Source: Arthonia radiata
Lineage: Eukaryota > Ascomycota > Arthoniomycetes > Arthoniales > Arthoniaceae
Length of the DNA: 64,000 bases
NCBI GenBank assembly: GCA_002989075.1
Contig: PSQN01000003.1
Location: 2,360,340 to 2,424,339, forward strand
Reading direction: 5' to 3'
Positions 13,301 to 24,429 of this stretch are shown in pieces. Made by a program: the position numbers and the translations under genes. The notes beneath the pieces were generated by a model that was given only the letters and a program-made list of their open reading frames with translations, was not told where the DNA came from and did not search any database. Position 1 is the first letter of the stretch. Every line of letters starts with the position of its first letter.

Positions 13301-14100
13301 CTTTACTATTAGAAATAAGATAAAGAGTCCTATGAAATAGTAGTTTAGGCTATAGAGAATTATAACTTTAAGCTTAATTAAGGCTAAGTTAGTAGTATTA
13401 ATAGTCTATATATAGGAGGCTCTCTAGATCTTATATTTAATTAAGAAGTTTAATAGTATTAATATAATACCTATAGTAATTAAAAAAGATAATACTAGTA
13501 TAATTACTCTTACTAAGAATCTAGAGTATTATAAGAGAACTAAGTATATTAAGGTACGTTAGTATTTCTATTAGGAGTAGTTACTATAGGGTTATATTAT
13601 AGTTAAATATATTTCTACTATTAATAATATTATAGATAGCTTAATAAAGACCCTTAGTCTAGTTAAGTATTAGAGATTGATTTAATAATTTAGTATAATA
13701 TAGGCCTAAGACCTATAAGATAGGCTTAGTATACTATATTAAAACTAGAGAGTTAAAAGCATATCTAGAATTAATACTTTTTATTAATATTCTAGGTATC
13801 TTTTAATAGTATTTTAATATATTATTAATAGATAGGTAATTATATAAATAATAATAGTCTAATTTAGATAAGACCTAGCTCTCTATATAGAGAATAATTA
13901 GAAGAATAACCTTATATACTTTATTAGGAGAATTTTATTTATTAGAATATTACTACTATTATTAGTATAGTTAATCCTAAGGAGGTATATTAGAAATTAT
14001 AGACGCTAAAGTTCTAGTTTAGTCTTAACTTTTATATACTAGCTTTAGTACGTCTAGGTAGAGCCGTAGTACTACGATACTAGATATATATACCTTCTAA
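10400..14100 (+). mobile_element. Ty1/copia element C, integrase to RNase H (fossil, oldest layer)
   Basis: Extremely AT-rich plus-strand remnant. Readable copia landmarks are an integrase C-terminal-like stretch (about 10,590-10,680), a reverse transcriptase block around 12,740-12,950 (a KDLxKLKYFLxIKIE-like motif), and the RNase H region about 13,080-13,690 (a YIKGILDI-like block, a GYIF...KSP block, then DNTSIITLTKN and KRTKYIKVR). The 5' portion (LTR, gag, protease) is absent from the window, as expected if elements B and A landed inside C. Its 3' LTR could not be delimited and the right edge is approximate (13,700-14,250). It is broken by many interruptions and is the most degraded of the four, hence probably the oldest. 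Confidence 0.7.
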
Positions 14101-14653
14101 AGTCCTATCTTGGCAGATAAACCTAGCTAGTTCCTTCCTACTACCAATACGAATTATTACGAATTCAACTACGTCTTTTAACTACCTTAGAGGTATATAC
14201 GGGATACTACTAATTCTATCGGTATATTAAAGAGATTTCTAAAATTTGGATTTATACTAGAGATGTTTGCCGTGATTCAGACACTGGTATTGGCACGCAT
14301 CAATAAAGTCTTTGAGCTTCGTTTGTAGTTGAATTCCAAGCATCTTGTCATGATTTCGTGGGCCTCGGAGGCGCTACGACGCGTACTCACTTCTACTGTC
14401 CGAGCGAGGAAAAGAACCGCTGCAAGAATTCGCAGACAAGTCTTCGCGCTCAATTGGCAAGCAGGAGCTTGCTGACTGATCCTCGGGGTAGCCACTGCGG
14501 TCCGTTTACGTGAGTACAGAATGGCATGTTGCGTTCTTTCTTCAGCCCCGACTTGCGCGCATATCGCTTTCTCAGTAGGCGTTCCGTTCCATTTCTATTG
14601 TGTTGGCTTTGTCTTCGTCTCGATCGTCTCTCCCTCCCCCAGGCGTCCTCACT
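14101..14653. other. Transition from AT-rich transposon block to gene-rich DNA; promoter region of the MFS gene
   Basis: Base composition changes within about 100 bp around 14,250, from TA-dominated sequence to about half GC. No convincing gene lies here. Short open frames around 14,280-14,500 (minus) and 14,520-14,780 (plus) have no family signature. The last 100 bp before 14654 contain a pyrimidine-rich tract (TCTCTCCCTCCCCCAGG) typical of a fungal promoter or leader. Confidence 0.6.
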
Positions 14654-16369
14654 ATGCAGTCACTACTTCAATATCGTCGTCTACGACGCGAAGTACAGAC
14701 AGATCTGGGACGCTACGAGCACCGTCACCCGGAGCGGGCCGAAGATTCGGGTCACGGCACATCGACTCCCGAATCTAACGAATACAAGATCGAAAAGTCC
14801 AAGTCGGCCTTTGTGCCTGGTGTCACCATATCTCGACGAGATGATGGCGACAACAACATTGTCTTCCTGGTTGGGTGGAAGGAGAATGACGCCAGCAATC
14901 CCCTCAATTGGGCCTTGACCAAGAAGTGGGTGGTCATGGCCACCTGCTGTTGCATCGGCATTCCCCTGACCATCCTCACCTCCATTGAAGGTCCCTCGCA
15001 AGACCTCTTCGACGCTCATTATGGCGTTAACGCTATGGCTGGATCGATGGTGACAGGTGTGCCTTCATCTACCAAGTGGTCAAAAAGGGGCATCAAATAA
15101 CCTGTGCAGGTATCTTTCTTATCGGTATTGGCGTCGGCTCTCTGTTTGCAGGCCCTCTCTCAGAAACCTTCGGTCGCAACATCGTATACTTCAGCGCCAT
15201 GAGTGCCGTCCCACTGTTCGTCATGGCGAAGGCCCTGGCGCCCAACTATGGCGCGGCACTTGCCTTTCGCTTCTTGTCTGCGTTCTTCGCGGCTGCTCCG
15301 ATGACGGTGGCTGGCGGCACCATTGGTGACATCTGGACACCAATGCAGCTTCCCTTTGGCCTACCGATGGCAACTTTCTCGGTATACGTGGGCCCAATCC
15401 TTGGTCCTGTTATTGGCGCTTACACACCCGAACTTGGCCTCGCTTGGGCGGACTGGATTTCCATGATCATCGTCGGTGTTGCGCTCATCTTCGTGATGCT
15501 CGCTCAGCCCGAGACGTACAGCCCGATCCTACTGGAATGGCGCGCGAAGCATCTCCGAGAACTAACAGGCGACGACAGATACCAGACCGAGCAAGTATCC
15601 GCCAGCTCGTTGGGCACCCGTCTGCTTGTCAACTTGTATCGGCCATTCACTATGACCTACACGGAGCCCATCATCCTTGTCTTCAGTTTCTACCTGATTC
15701 TATTGTACTTCATCCTCTTCACATTTTTGAATGGCTACCCCTACATCTTCAGGGTGTACAACATCTCCAACAGCGTCACCTTCATCATCTGGTCCGCCAT
15801 GTTGCCGGGTACCTTTGTCGCCATAGCCTTGATACCTTTTATCTACCACCTTACTAAGAAAGCCGCTGCCAAATCCGCGGCCAACGGGCAGCCCCTCCAG
15901 CCGGAGGTGTCTCTGTACTGGGCCATGGCCGGCGCTTCCGTCTTGATGCCAATATCCTTGTTCTGGATGGCATGGACCTGCTATGTGAGTGGACTAAATG
16001 CTTCCTATTCTCATATAAACGCTGACGCTCCTGATTTTCCAGGCCGACATCAGCATCTGGTCACCCATTGTGGCCTCAGGCTTCTTCGGCTACGCATTGG
16101 TCTGCATCTTCACCACGTCCTACATGTACATCATCTTCACTTATCTGCAGTACGCAGCCTCCGCTCTGGGCTTCATGACCTTCTCACGCTACGTCATCTC
16201 CGGCGCGCTGAGTCCGGCTTCTGTGAAGATGTATGAAAAAATCGGTCCCCACTGGTCATTGACGATCGTGGGTACCGTGGCCACCATCATGGCGCCAGTG
16301 CCGTTTATACTGCACAAGTATGGGCATAAGGTGCGGGCTATGAGCAAGAATGTCCAGAATAAGACCTAG
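14654..16369 (+). CDS. MFS multidrug/drug:H+ antiporter (DHA1 type)
   Basis: Three exons give a 534-aa plasma-membrane transporter: 14654-15056, 15110-15984, 16043-16369. The introns are 53 and 58 bp with GT...AG ends, and the reading frame closes across both. The first in-frame ATG is 14654; nothing upstream in the frame has an ATG. The protein has a cytosolic N-terminus of about 90 residues ending in NPLNWALTKKW, the NPxNW signature of fungal DHA1 efflux pumps. Next come membrane helices with motif A (GPLSETFGRN) and motif C (GPILGPVIGAY), a central cytosolic loop with charged residues, and six more helices. The family (FLU1, Tpo-like, bicyclomycin-type pumps) exports toxicants or secondary metabolites by proton antiport. 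The substrate cannot be told from sequence. It is the first intact gene beside the retroelement block, so position-effect silencing is possible (inference). Confidence 0.88.
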
Positions 16370-17787
16370 GCGTCTAATGTCTGGTACGGGTACTATGACT
16401 GCATTTTGGTGGCGTTTGTTTGAGGCGCAATGGAAGATATACATTTAGAGCCATTGGTCTGGGAACAAGTCATGAATCACTTGCCACGACTATGGAAGTC
16501 CTTTCGACGGAGCTTCTCCCACATGATAATAAGTCTGCGTCCTTTTCAGTCTCTCATACTGCAGCTCTTACCTGCCTCATCCTCTATGACAGACTTCTGC
16601 GACACTCCCAAGTCCCTCCTTACAAATGTCGATCTCCTGGTTTTTTGAGGGATGACCCGTTCCAAGGTAATTCCATCTCTACTTTCATAACATCCGCTAA
16701 GATCTCGTTTCCCACCAACAACTCTTACCAGAATCGCCACTCTTGCTATCTTTGTTTTTACAATGTTTGCCGAGAGCACCAGTTCTGCCTACAACTTTCA
16801 CCAAGAATCACAATCGTTGCTATCTGCACTTCTACAAGCATTACCAATGTTGCTATCTGTACTTTTGCAATAATTATAATTGTTGCCATCTTTACTTTTA
16901 CAGTAATCACAATTGTTGCTATCTGCACTTTTACAATGATCACTACTGTTGCTATCTGCACTTTTACAATAATCACAATTTTTGCTCTCTGCGTTTCTAC
17001 AACAGCCGCTCAGCCCGATGTCTTCACCAACGATGTTGACACGTAATTCGTCCGTACTTTGAATACAACTTAGAAAACACGTGATCTTAGATAAGAAACA
17101 ATTGCCTCTTCCCCAACCTACTCTTACATATATCTTAGCAGTAACGGGGATAGTCTGGTAAGCAATATGGCCAGCAAGCTTACCATAGTAAATGTTCGGT
17201 ATATTAAGGCCCCAGCTGCAAGGCCCCAGCTGGGCGTGATTACTGGTTGCCATGCACGGGCCCCTTTCCCTACCACGCTTGCCATACACCAGCCAGATGA
17301 GGTACGAATCAAGCCGCCAGTAGCGGTAGCAAGGATGGCTGAGCGGCAAATCACGTGAATGTGAGCTAGCCGAAGACGGGCTGTTTGTAAGCGAGACAGA
17401 TGTACGGCTATGTTTCGCCTTATATTTGTATTCAGTTAACCCAGGCAACCTCCAGGGGATAGATATCTGGGTAAATAGACGTCGTTTAATCCCGCCGGCC
17501 ACCGCACCGCCCCCGGTGCTCTCATGTGGTAGGTGTGTACTACGGTTACTGGTAACCACGGCAAAGTTTGGTGGTAGATATGGTAAGGGGTAAGATCCGC
17601 TGTCACCGGACCATCCCCGACACTGTGTATCAGGAGACGCTGCAATCCGCGCATGGATCGAGCTTGCGATGAAAGCTTGTGCGCAAGAACACTAAGCGGG
17701 TCCGTCCTCGGGCTTCTTACTATGAACGAGGTCCTGCCAACTGCGTTTCATTCTCAACCCTAATGCCTGTGAAACGTAAGCCCGATA
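16370..17787. other. Intergenic region with a 33-bp minisatellite and no convincing gene
   Basis: Open frames exist on both strands but have no family signature. Their length is largely due to the tandem repeat at about 16,800-17,000, whose unit is a multiple of three. A short direct duplication (AAGGCCCCAGCTG twice) occurs near 17,208-17,233. Confidence 0.5.
16800..17000. repeat. 33-bp imperfect tandem repeat (minisatellite), about six units
   Basis: The unit is approximately AATCACAATTGTTGCTATCTG followed by CACTTTTACAAT. Copies vary by scattered substitutions. Because the period is 33, all six frames tend to stay open. On the minus strand one frame reads an 11-residue repeat with a CxxC pair (like NCDYCKSADSN), which looks meaningful but has no start, domain or homology support. 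Confidence 0.8.
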
Positions 17788-18770
17788 TCAAGCATCGTAA
17801 TTCACTCGCGGGGTTCTCACCTTCAAACCGCTGGGTTCGCCATGCTCCCTCTCTGGGTGCAACATATCGCCAGCCTTGTCCTTCGGTCTGTCCTTGGCCG
17901 GCAGGGGAGGAGGGTCGTACCCTTCGTAATCCGTCTCTGCTTTTATGTGGCCCTTATGTTCAAGCCAGGTGATCCACCCATCGATTGCGCTGTGGGACTT
18001 GTGCATGCGCTCGGCGGATTCCGGGCTGACCACCGAGAACTTTGCAGCCTTGAAGTCGCCTAGAGCGGAGCCGGTTGCCTTGCCCCGGCAATTCACGAAT
18101 AGGACGTCTGCTCGAGCGTTCCGAGGCTTCAGGGGTATGCGGTGAAGCGTGTGCAGCTCTTGCGTTAGCCGCCTGTGTATACGCCCCGCTGGAGTTTGCC
18201 AAGGGGACCTAGGTTATCAATTGTTAACAGTAGTCAGGCGCTGCGATGATGGCATGTAGATTGGCCACAAGTGTGGACACGACGCTCCTTCGCTTGGCGG
18301 GTCACGTACAGGATGAGTACAAACTCCGGCTGGCCGATCTTGTCACGGACCTCTTTATTGTGAACGCCCCGGCGGTACCAGTTCATAATGTCCTGTGCCA
18401 TTTCCGTCATATACCCCGCGCGCTGATCTTCGTCTTTTGGCTTGAACGTGTTCCCGTCTTCGGGAGCCTCCAGGGGATTGGTGTACAGTTCACTTTTGTG
18501 CGCATCGGGAGCGACGTGGAAATAGATTAGATGCTTCTCATTTTTCCCGGTTTCTTCGGTACCCACGTATCGGAGTTCATGTGTGAAGTCGTACTCGGTT
18601 TGCTTTGTCAACTCAGTGGAGATGTCTCCCTTTTTCCGGATAGTAATTTTTGGCTTATTCTTTTGGTCTTCTCCGTCGTCGCCGCTGCTCTGGTATTCCC
18701 AATCATTGTAGTATGCGCTTTCGCGCTTGGGCTTGCTCTCTTGAGCTGGACCACGAGCGGCTCCCGACAT
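17788..18770 (-). CDS. Hypothetical protein, two exons
   Basis: I do not recognise a family. Exon 1 begins at the ATG at 18770 and gives about 150 residues: a charged N-terminus (QESKPKRESAYYNDWEYQ), an acidic/lysine stretch, then a more globular part (YDFTHELRYVGTEE, HLIYFHVAPD, MAQDIMNWYRRGVHNKEV, QPEFVLILYV). Exon 2 ends at the stop at 17788 and gives about 120 residues, including ADVLFVNCRGKATGS, FKAAKFSVVSPESAERMHK and IDGWITWLEHKGHIKAE. The intron lies between about 18,310 and 18,150, but the exact splice pair is not settled (several phase-compatible GT/AG choices). The soluble, mixed alpha/beta-looking composition and conserved-looking aromatic residues argue for a real gene. There is no signal peptide or membrane segment. 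Confidence 0.5.
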
Positions 18771-19692
18771 CTTGCAGCAGATCTGAAGAGGCTATAGGCA
18801 ATGAACAGACGCAGATAAAAGCCTCAAGCACTTGGATCTTGAATAGGACAGCATTTTCCGTTCACGACGTATTGCGCAAACCTCAGGCCACTTGTTATTC
18901 GACCGACGGGAAGCAATATGGTGACGCATCAGTAAGCAGAGTCGACGACTACCGTACCTGGTCAATTCCATCGACACGTAGCAGATGCACTGCGCCCTGA
19001 AGAAAAGCGCGAGCATTATTATCTACCGTGCTGGTGGCGCTTATGGGAGATGGGGCAATCCGTGTGGCTATAACACGACACCTGTCTTTAGCATTGTTGA
19101 GCCGGCTTGGCCCGCCCACAAGATTGCAAGGTGGATTTCGGGATCCGCTACGGAGTACATTAAAGTACTAGGGCGCGTTCTTACCTCAAGTTTCAGGACT
19201 CCTCCAGGCGCCGGAAGTGGCTCCGGGGTGCGGACCCGCGGGATATGACGTGTTGCACGTAATCAAAGGCTCTTAAGGTCAGCACTCCGGGCTTTGCAAG
19301 TATTCAATATGGTGCAGCCAAACATGTGCGCGTAGGCTCATGCGCTCAGGGAGAGAGCAGAAGAGAAGGCGCTGGGGTTTTCGAGTGATTGGTCTAGCTG
19401 CAGGATACGAGGAGGATATGTATGCGTCGCTCATAGAGCAAGAAATCCGGATGTAGAGAAGCTGCCAAGGCTGCTGCCAAGCCTGTGAGCACGTGACTCG
19501 GTAATTGCGTGCTGAAGACGGCAGAATAGCTTGCCTCCCCTCCGATGTTCAATCCAACCATTCGATCACGATCGGGTCGCACATGACTTCACACCCTCCG
19601 TCTCACAGTAAGATGCCATCTCTGACCTCTCGTACGATCCACGATTGAGCGAAGTGCGGTTCGCATACCGTGGACTTCACGTATCGGACCTC
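18771..19692. other. Intergenic, nothing recognisable
   Basis: The only open frames are shorter than about 120 codons and lack codon or motif support. This stretch holds the promoter of the minus-strand hypothetical gene (start 18770) and the 3' flank of the JmjC-like gene (stop 19693). Confidence 0.5.
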
Positions 19693-22292
19693 TCAAACCT
19701 TCCCAGCGCTGCCACGGTTTCGTCGCCCCTTGAGCTCACCGTTCTCGTCCACCTCGAGAAAGAGTATGTGGACTTCGAGGAAGTGATCTAGGTTCAGTGT
19801 CATGCCGGTGTGATGCGGGCAGTCTACGCCAACCCAAGAATGCATCAACACGGCTTTGTTCTCGCTCAAGCGCGTGTGAATGGCGCGGCATACTTTGGTT
19901 AGCTACATTGTGTCAGTATCGCTTGGATGAATTGACGGCTCATTGCTGTGGCGTTTACTTACTCTCTTGCCGTCCATTTCTCCGTCTGAGACAGCGAACC
20001 GCAAAGCCTTCTCAACGGCAAACCAACCGTCCACGGCATTGCGTTGAACGTCGTGTCCACCGGCGATGAGGCTGGCCAAAAGAGCCTCCGGATAGTAAGT
20101 CTCCAAGACTCTCCAGGTCTCGAATTTGAAATCCTGTTCCTTTTGGTCAAATGTTCGATCAATCTCTAGATTATCCAGCAGAGAATTTGCTGCTGCTCCA
20201 CCGCAGTCAGGCTCGTAACAAGTACGCCCTAAAGAAATGCCGGGATATATGGTCACAGTAGCTTGAATCCAACCTGGCGGGAGATACACGGCATCCTCAC
20301 GCGTTAGGAGAGCGGTGCGCCCTCCTTCGAAGCCACTAAATTGATGCCGTCAGCGAATGCTCATGAATCAAAAGCCACTATCACGAAGACTTGAGGGTCG
20401 ATTACCGCAGAAAGACTGCAAAGGAGCTCTCAAAGCTTCGTCCACCGCGATCATCACTCTTGATCTTGTGTATGACGGCTTCTTTGCAGCTCATACGAGC
20501 TACCAGTACGGCTTTGCACCAACGTTGGACTCACCTCCATACATACTCCAGCTCTGGCGATGTCCTCAATCGCCGCAGATACTTGCGGTTGTTCCCAGTG
20601 GGTGGCCAAAGGAACCAGGCTTTGACGCAATCACCAATGACGAATGACAACCCACTCGTGCCATGGATTGAATGTGGCTCGATAATAGCGTCTCTAAGGG
20701 CGAAATCGCTCTGTAGCTTGTGTGCGAATTTGTCGGAAGGGTAGACGCCCAAAGCTCTCTTGGGGAAGATGAACGACTTGTTAAGGTTTGCGTCGGTAAT
20801 CCCTGTTTTGGAGATGACCAGCCCTAAAACCAAGTCTGTTAGCATGAGCTTACATTGCATAGCGTTTGCTCGATGTTTGCTGTGCCATTGCTTTTGAACG
20901 AAAAGACGTAACCTCACCACGATTGACACAAAGTAAACCGGAAGTGCCCATACGACGGAACGCGTGACTCACCTGGAGTGTGCTCAGTGCTCAAGACTCC
21001 GGCATCACTTGCAGTCGTCTGTTGTTCACCAAAGTACAGCGCCAGGAAGACAGGCACGCTCTCCTCCCTCCCAGAGCCATCGCTCGCCGTCTTGCGGTTC
21101 TTTGAAGAGAGCAAAGCGGTGTGCACAGCAGTACGAATATCTACATCTGTTGGCGGGCTTCCCTTCCAGCACACGCTCTGGGCGATCACTTGAGGCATGC
21201 CATAGTCGCTCTCTGGGCCTGGCGATCCGAGAGAAGCGAATTTTGCTACCCCAATTGAAGATAACATCTTCTGGACCGTGGGCGACTTGGATGCACGGAG
21301 TGCCTTGAACACCTCATCGACGTCGCCAGACACGGACTGCTCGGCTGTATCCCGCAACCCAGTGTCCCGGCTGCTATCGGAAGCGACGTTGTTTGTTGAT
21401 CGCGCAACCGAGGGCTGAGCGTTCAGCTCTGTCGCGCTGTTGGAGGTCTGGTCATGCTGGGGTCCGCGGGATTGCGCGGCTTCACGAGCTTGAACCTCTG
21501 CAGCCGCCCAGGCTTGAGCTTCATTGGCTTTGCGGGCTTCTACAGCTTCCTTGAGTGCCGCCAGCTTCTCTTCATCTGCGAGAATTTCGGCTTTTCTGGT
21601 CGCCAGGGCTTCTTCCATTGCTTGGATTTGGATTTGGAGCTCTTCCGCTGATTCTTGAACCTGCGCTGCTTCAGTGTCTTGGGCTTCTTCGCGCACATTG
21701 GGTGTCGCGAGCGTCTCGCGTGCCCCAGTCACCCCAAGAATGGGCGTTTCAGGTGCTTCGAACATCTTGACTTTCTTTGTGACCGAACCGGTCTCTTCTG
21801 GAGTGTCATCGACAGCATCTCCTGCTATTGAAGTCAGTCAAGCAAAAGATACACCGTACCACTTACGATACTGCACGATCTACATACCAGCTCGTTTCTT
21901 GGTACTTGTGGCCCTCCCGACATTCGAACGGTAGACCTTGACGCCCTGTCTGGCGAGCTTGCGGATTTTATCGTCGGCAACACCGTTGGGCAGCCTCTTC
22001 TTCAAGCACGCGGTAATCTCGTCGACGAGGGTAGTGATTCTAGACTCATCGTTATTGTCAAATGCGTCTCTTGACTTTGTGAGCAATTTCAGGCAGTCAC
22101 CCTGTGAAACAGATTTCAGCATTTGAAGACATTGATGGGACAGCTGCAGCGAGCCACTCCTGAGTGCAGCGCAAGAGCGGAACACTGGCCACTGGCACTA
22201 ACCTTAGCTATCTTGTACTGTTCTTCGGTAATACCGCAGTCTTCGACGATATCCTTGATCCTCGCGCTAGCCGTGAAGTCTTCCTCGTCCAT
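19693..22292 (-). CDS. JmjC-like domain protein, seven exons, iron ligands not evident
   Basis: Exons on the minus strand: 22292-22203, 22101-21888, 21821-20973, 20823-20535, 20456-20406, 20335-19963, 19902-19693. All junctions are GT...AG and phases agree, giving 691 aa. The N-terminus (1-100) is helical and basic. Residues about 115-200 form an alanine/glutamate coiled coil (EELQIQIQAMEEALATRKAE and following), and a low-complexity serine-rich linker follows. Residues about 385-540 form a JmjC-like barrel: ALRDAIIEPHSIHGTSG, FVIGDCVKAWFLWPPT, and later GGRTALLTREDAVYLPPGWI. In active JmjC enzymes the first metal motif is HxD/E and the late motif carries a histidine after GW(I). Here the first reads HSI and the second reads GWIQAT. 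This suggests loss of Fe(II) binding, so a non-catalytic chromatin or regulatory protein is more likely. The 51-nt exon 5 is inferred from splice phase. Confidence 0.72.
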
Positions 22293-23002
22293 TTTGGCTT
22301 GTAGTCCGGGGCAGAGGCCAGCGCCTGGGTGTCCAATTCCAAAATGATCTGTTAACACACAGCAGAGCAGTGTGTGCAGACAGTGACTTTCATGTGCAGT
22401 TTTGCTCGCGCAAGACACTGGGATGTGATGGAGTGGAGAAAGGGAAGTAATGTTTCAAGCAACAAAACCGGTTCGTGCACAACGGAGCGTGACGTGCGGC
22501 GATTCCCCGCTGAGAGGTGCAAGGTGAACGAGTTGGTGAAATGGAAAGCTGATCCACAGTTCAGGTCTCTTCACGAAGTGTCCACGGACCCCCCACGTCC
22601 CGCCATAATCATGTGACTGAAGCCTCACCTCACCCCGTTCATCATTTTGGGCCTTGGCAATCGCCCACCATCCGCCAACGTCATAACGATCCTACGCTTC
22701 TGCGGAAACCTCATTCACATCTGTTTACCAAGATCGCCAACGTCACAAAAAAATCATCTTGAGTTTACTCTGCTTGCTGTCTTCGCGATCACACTCGTGC
22801 GTATCTTTCTCCATACTAGCATTTGCTAAGAGTATGAATAATCACTAGCATGAAGCTTGCTAGCTTCGCGGTTGCAAGCGTGCGGCTTATATGTTGTCGT
22901 TAAAATAACATGCAGCCCGTGCGAAGGCTATATATGTTGCAGTTTTCGCGATCACCGTTGTCCATCCTTACTGACAGTTCTGCCAAGAGTACACACAATA
23001 TA

Positions 23003-23210
23003 TGCCGAGAGTACCAATGTTACTGTTTGCGAGAGTACAAACGTGCATGCAATCCTCGCCAAGACTGCCAATATTACTATATGCGAGAAGACGTACGTGC
23101 GTGCAATCCCGCCAAGAGTACCTATGCTGTTATCTGAGAGAGTACAAACATGCAATTTCTGCCAAGAGTACCAATGTTGCTAGACTTCGAGAGTATAAGG
23201 GTGCAGGCAG
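23003..23210. repeat. Degenerate tandem repeat of about 50-55 bp, four units
   Basis: Units begin GCC(A/G)AGA(G/C)T at 23003, 23058, 23111 and 23161. Each carries a CCAATGTTACT-like middle and a GCGAGAGTACAAACGTGC-like second half. Spacing varies (55, 53, 50 bp) and copies are diverged. Confidence 0.65.
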
Positions 23211-23629
23211 ACGTCAAAAGTCTAAGTCTCACCTCCTCATTATTGTATGACTACAGTATCTACAAAGGTTCCTCTGCATACAAAAACTGCTATTAGATTA
23301 CAGCACATGTGCTCTTTTCTTTCGCTATCTTCGCAAAGATGGACGCTCATATAACACGCGTGAGGCAAGATGGCCGGCCCGTCAATGAGAGTCGTTCTTT
23401 TCAGCAGGGATCCCGTACGAGGTTGATGGAAGACGATCAGCACAATGGGTCTTGGCTACGCCAGCGTCTCGGCCTTCTTGCGGCAGCTTCAAAGCGCTGA
23501 GCATGTACGTGTAAATGCTCGACATATCATGCATCTGTGAGGAGTGTGGGGTGGTTGGCGGTCCCGACATTCAAAGTCCTGTTCACAATCTTATGACACC
23601 TCTAAGGACATCGCTGTTGCCATGCCATC

Positions 23630-24060
23630 AAGAAGGTCCCCGTTGATACCTGAAGGTTCATCCGTTTCATCCTCGTTGATATACGAAGATTCATCCCGTT
23701 CATCCTTGTTGATATCTGAAGTTTTATCCGTTTCATCCTCGTTGGTATCTAAAGATTCATTCCGTTCATCATCATTAGTATCTGAAGATTCATCCGTTTC
23801 ATCCTTGTTGGTATCTGAAGATTCGTCCCGTTTATCCTCAGTGGTATCTGAAGAATCCCCCGATCGTCCTCGTTGCTATCTAAAGAACCTCCGATCGTCC
23901 CTGTTGCTATCTGAAGAATCCTCCGATCGTCCCTGTTGCTATCTGAAGAATCTCCAGATCGTCCTTGTTGCTATCTGAAGGATCCCCCGATCGTCCTCGT
24001 TGCTATCTGAAGAATCCCCCGATCGTCCTCGTTGCTATCTGAAGAATCCTCCAACCCATC
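23630..24060. repeat. Tandem minisatellite, 31-36-bp unit, about 13 units
   Basis: The unit is like GTTGGTATCTGAAGATTCATC then CGTTTCATCCTC in the left half and GTTGCTATCTGAAGAATCC then CCCGATCGTCCTC in the right half, so two subfamilies lie side by side. The plus frame reads repeats such as SSLLVSEDSS. The minus frame reads acidic repeats such as DSSDSNEDDRG. Regular unit-to-unit substitution without unique spacers marks it as a minisatellite. Confidence 0.8.
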
Positions 24061-24429
24061 CATATTGCTATCTTTCGAAACGCGCCTCTCCCAGGGGCTA
24101 GAGTTGGGGTCAGAGTTGGCGAAGATTGAAACGGTCCAGCTCTTTGTATGGGACTCATCGAGCCGGACCAAGATATGACGTGGGACTCATTCGACACGCA
24201 TGTCATGTGTTCGAGTCATCCGCCATCTGTCCGCTGTTGCCTCCATACTACCTGGTTTTTCACGTTGATCTAATCTTGACTACTCCGCCCCAAATTCAAC
24301 ATGATATAGGTGTCCAGATTGTTCCATTCCACTCATTGCATACACCAGCAGGATCAAGTAGCTTTTCTCTTCTCGACCGTATTTGAGCACGGGAGGTTCC
24401 CAGCCAGTGTTGTCTCACGGAACAAAAGC

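Noticed and set aside
16798-17559. 253-codon minus-strand frame with CxxC repeats as a metal-binding protein
   Set aside because: The repeated part is the 33-bp minisatellite and the non-repeat part has no family resemblance. Kept only as a low-interest repeat observation.
23630-24060. CRISPR-like array
   Set aside because: The units follow one another directly with gradual divergence and no unique spacers, the genome is eukaryotic, and no cas-like gene is near. It is a minisatellite.
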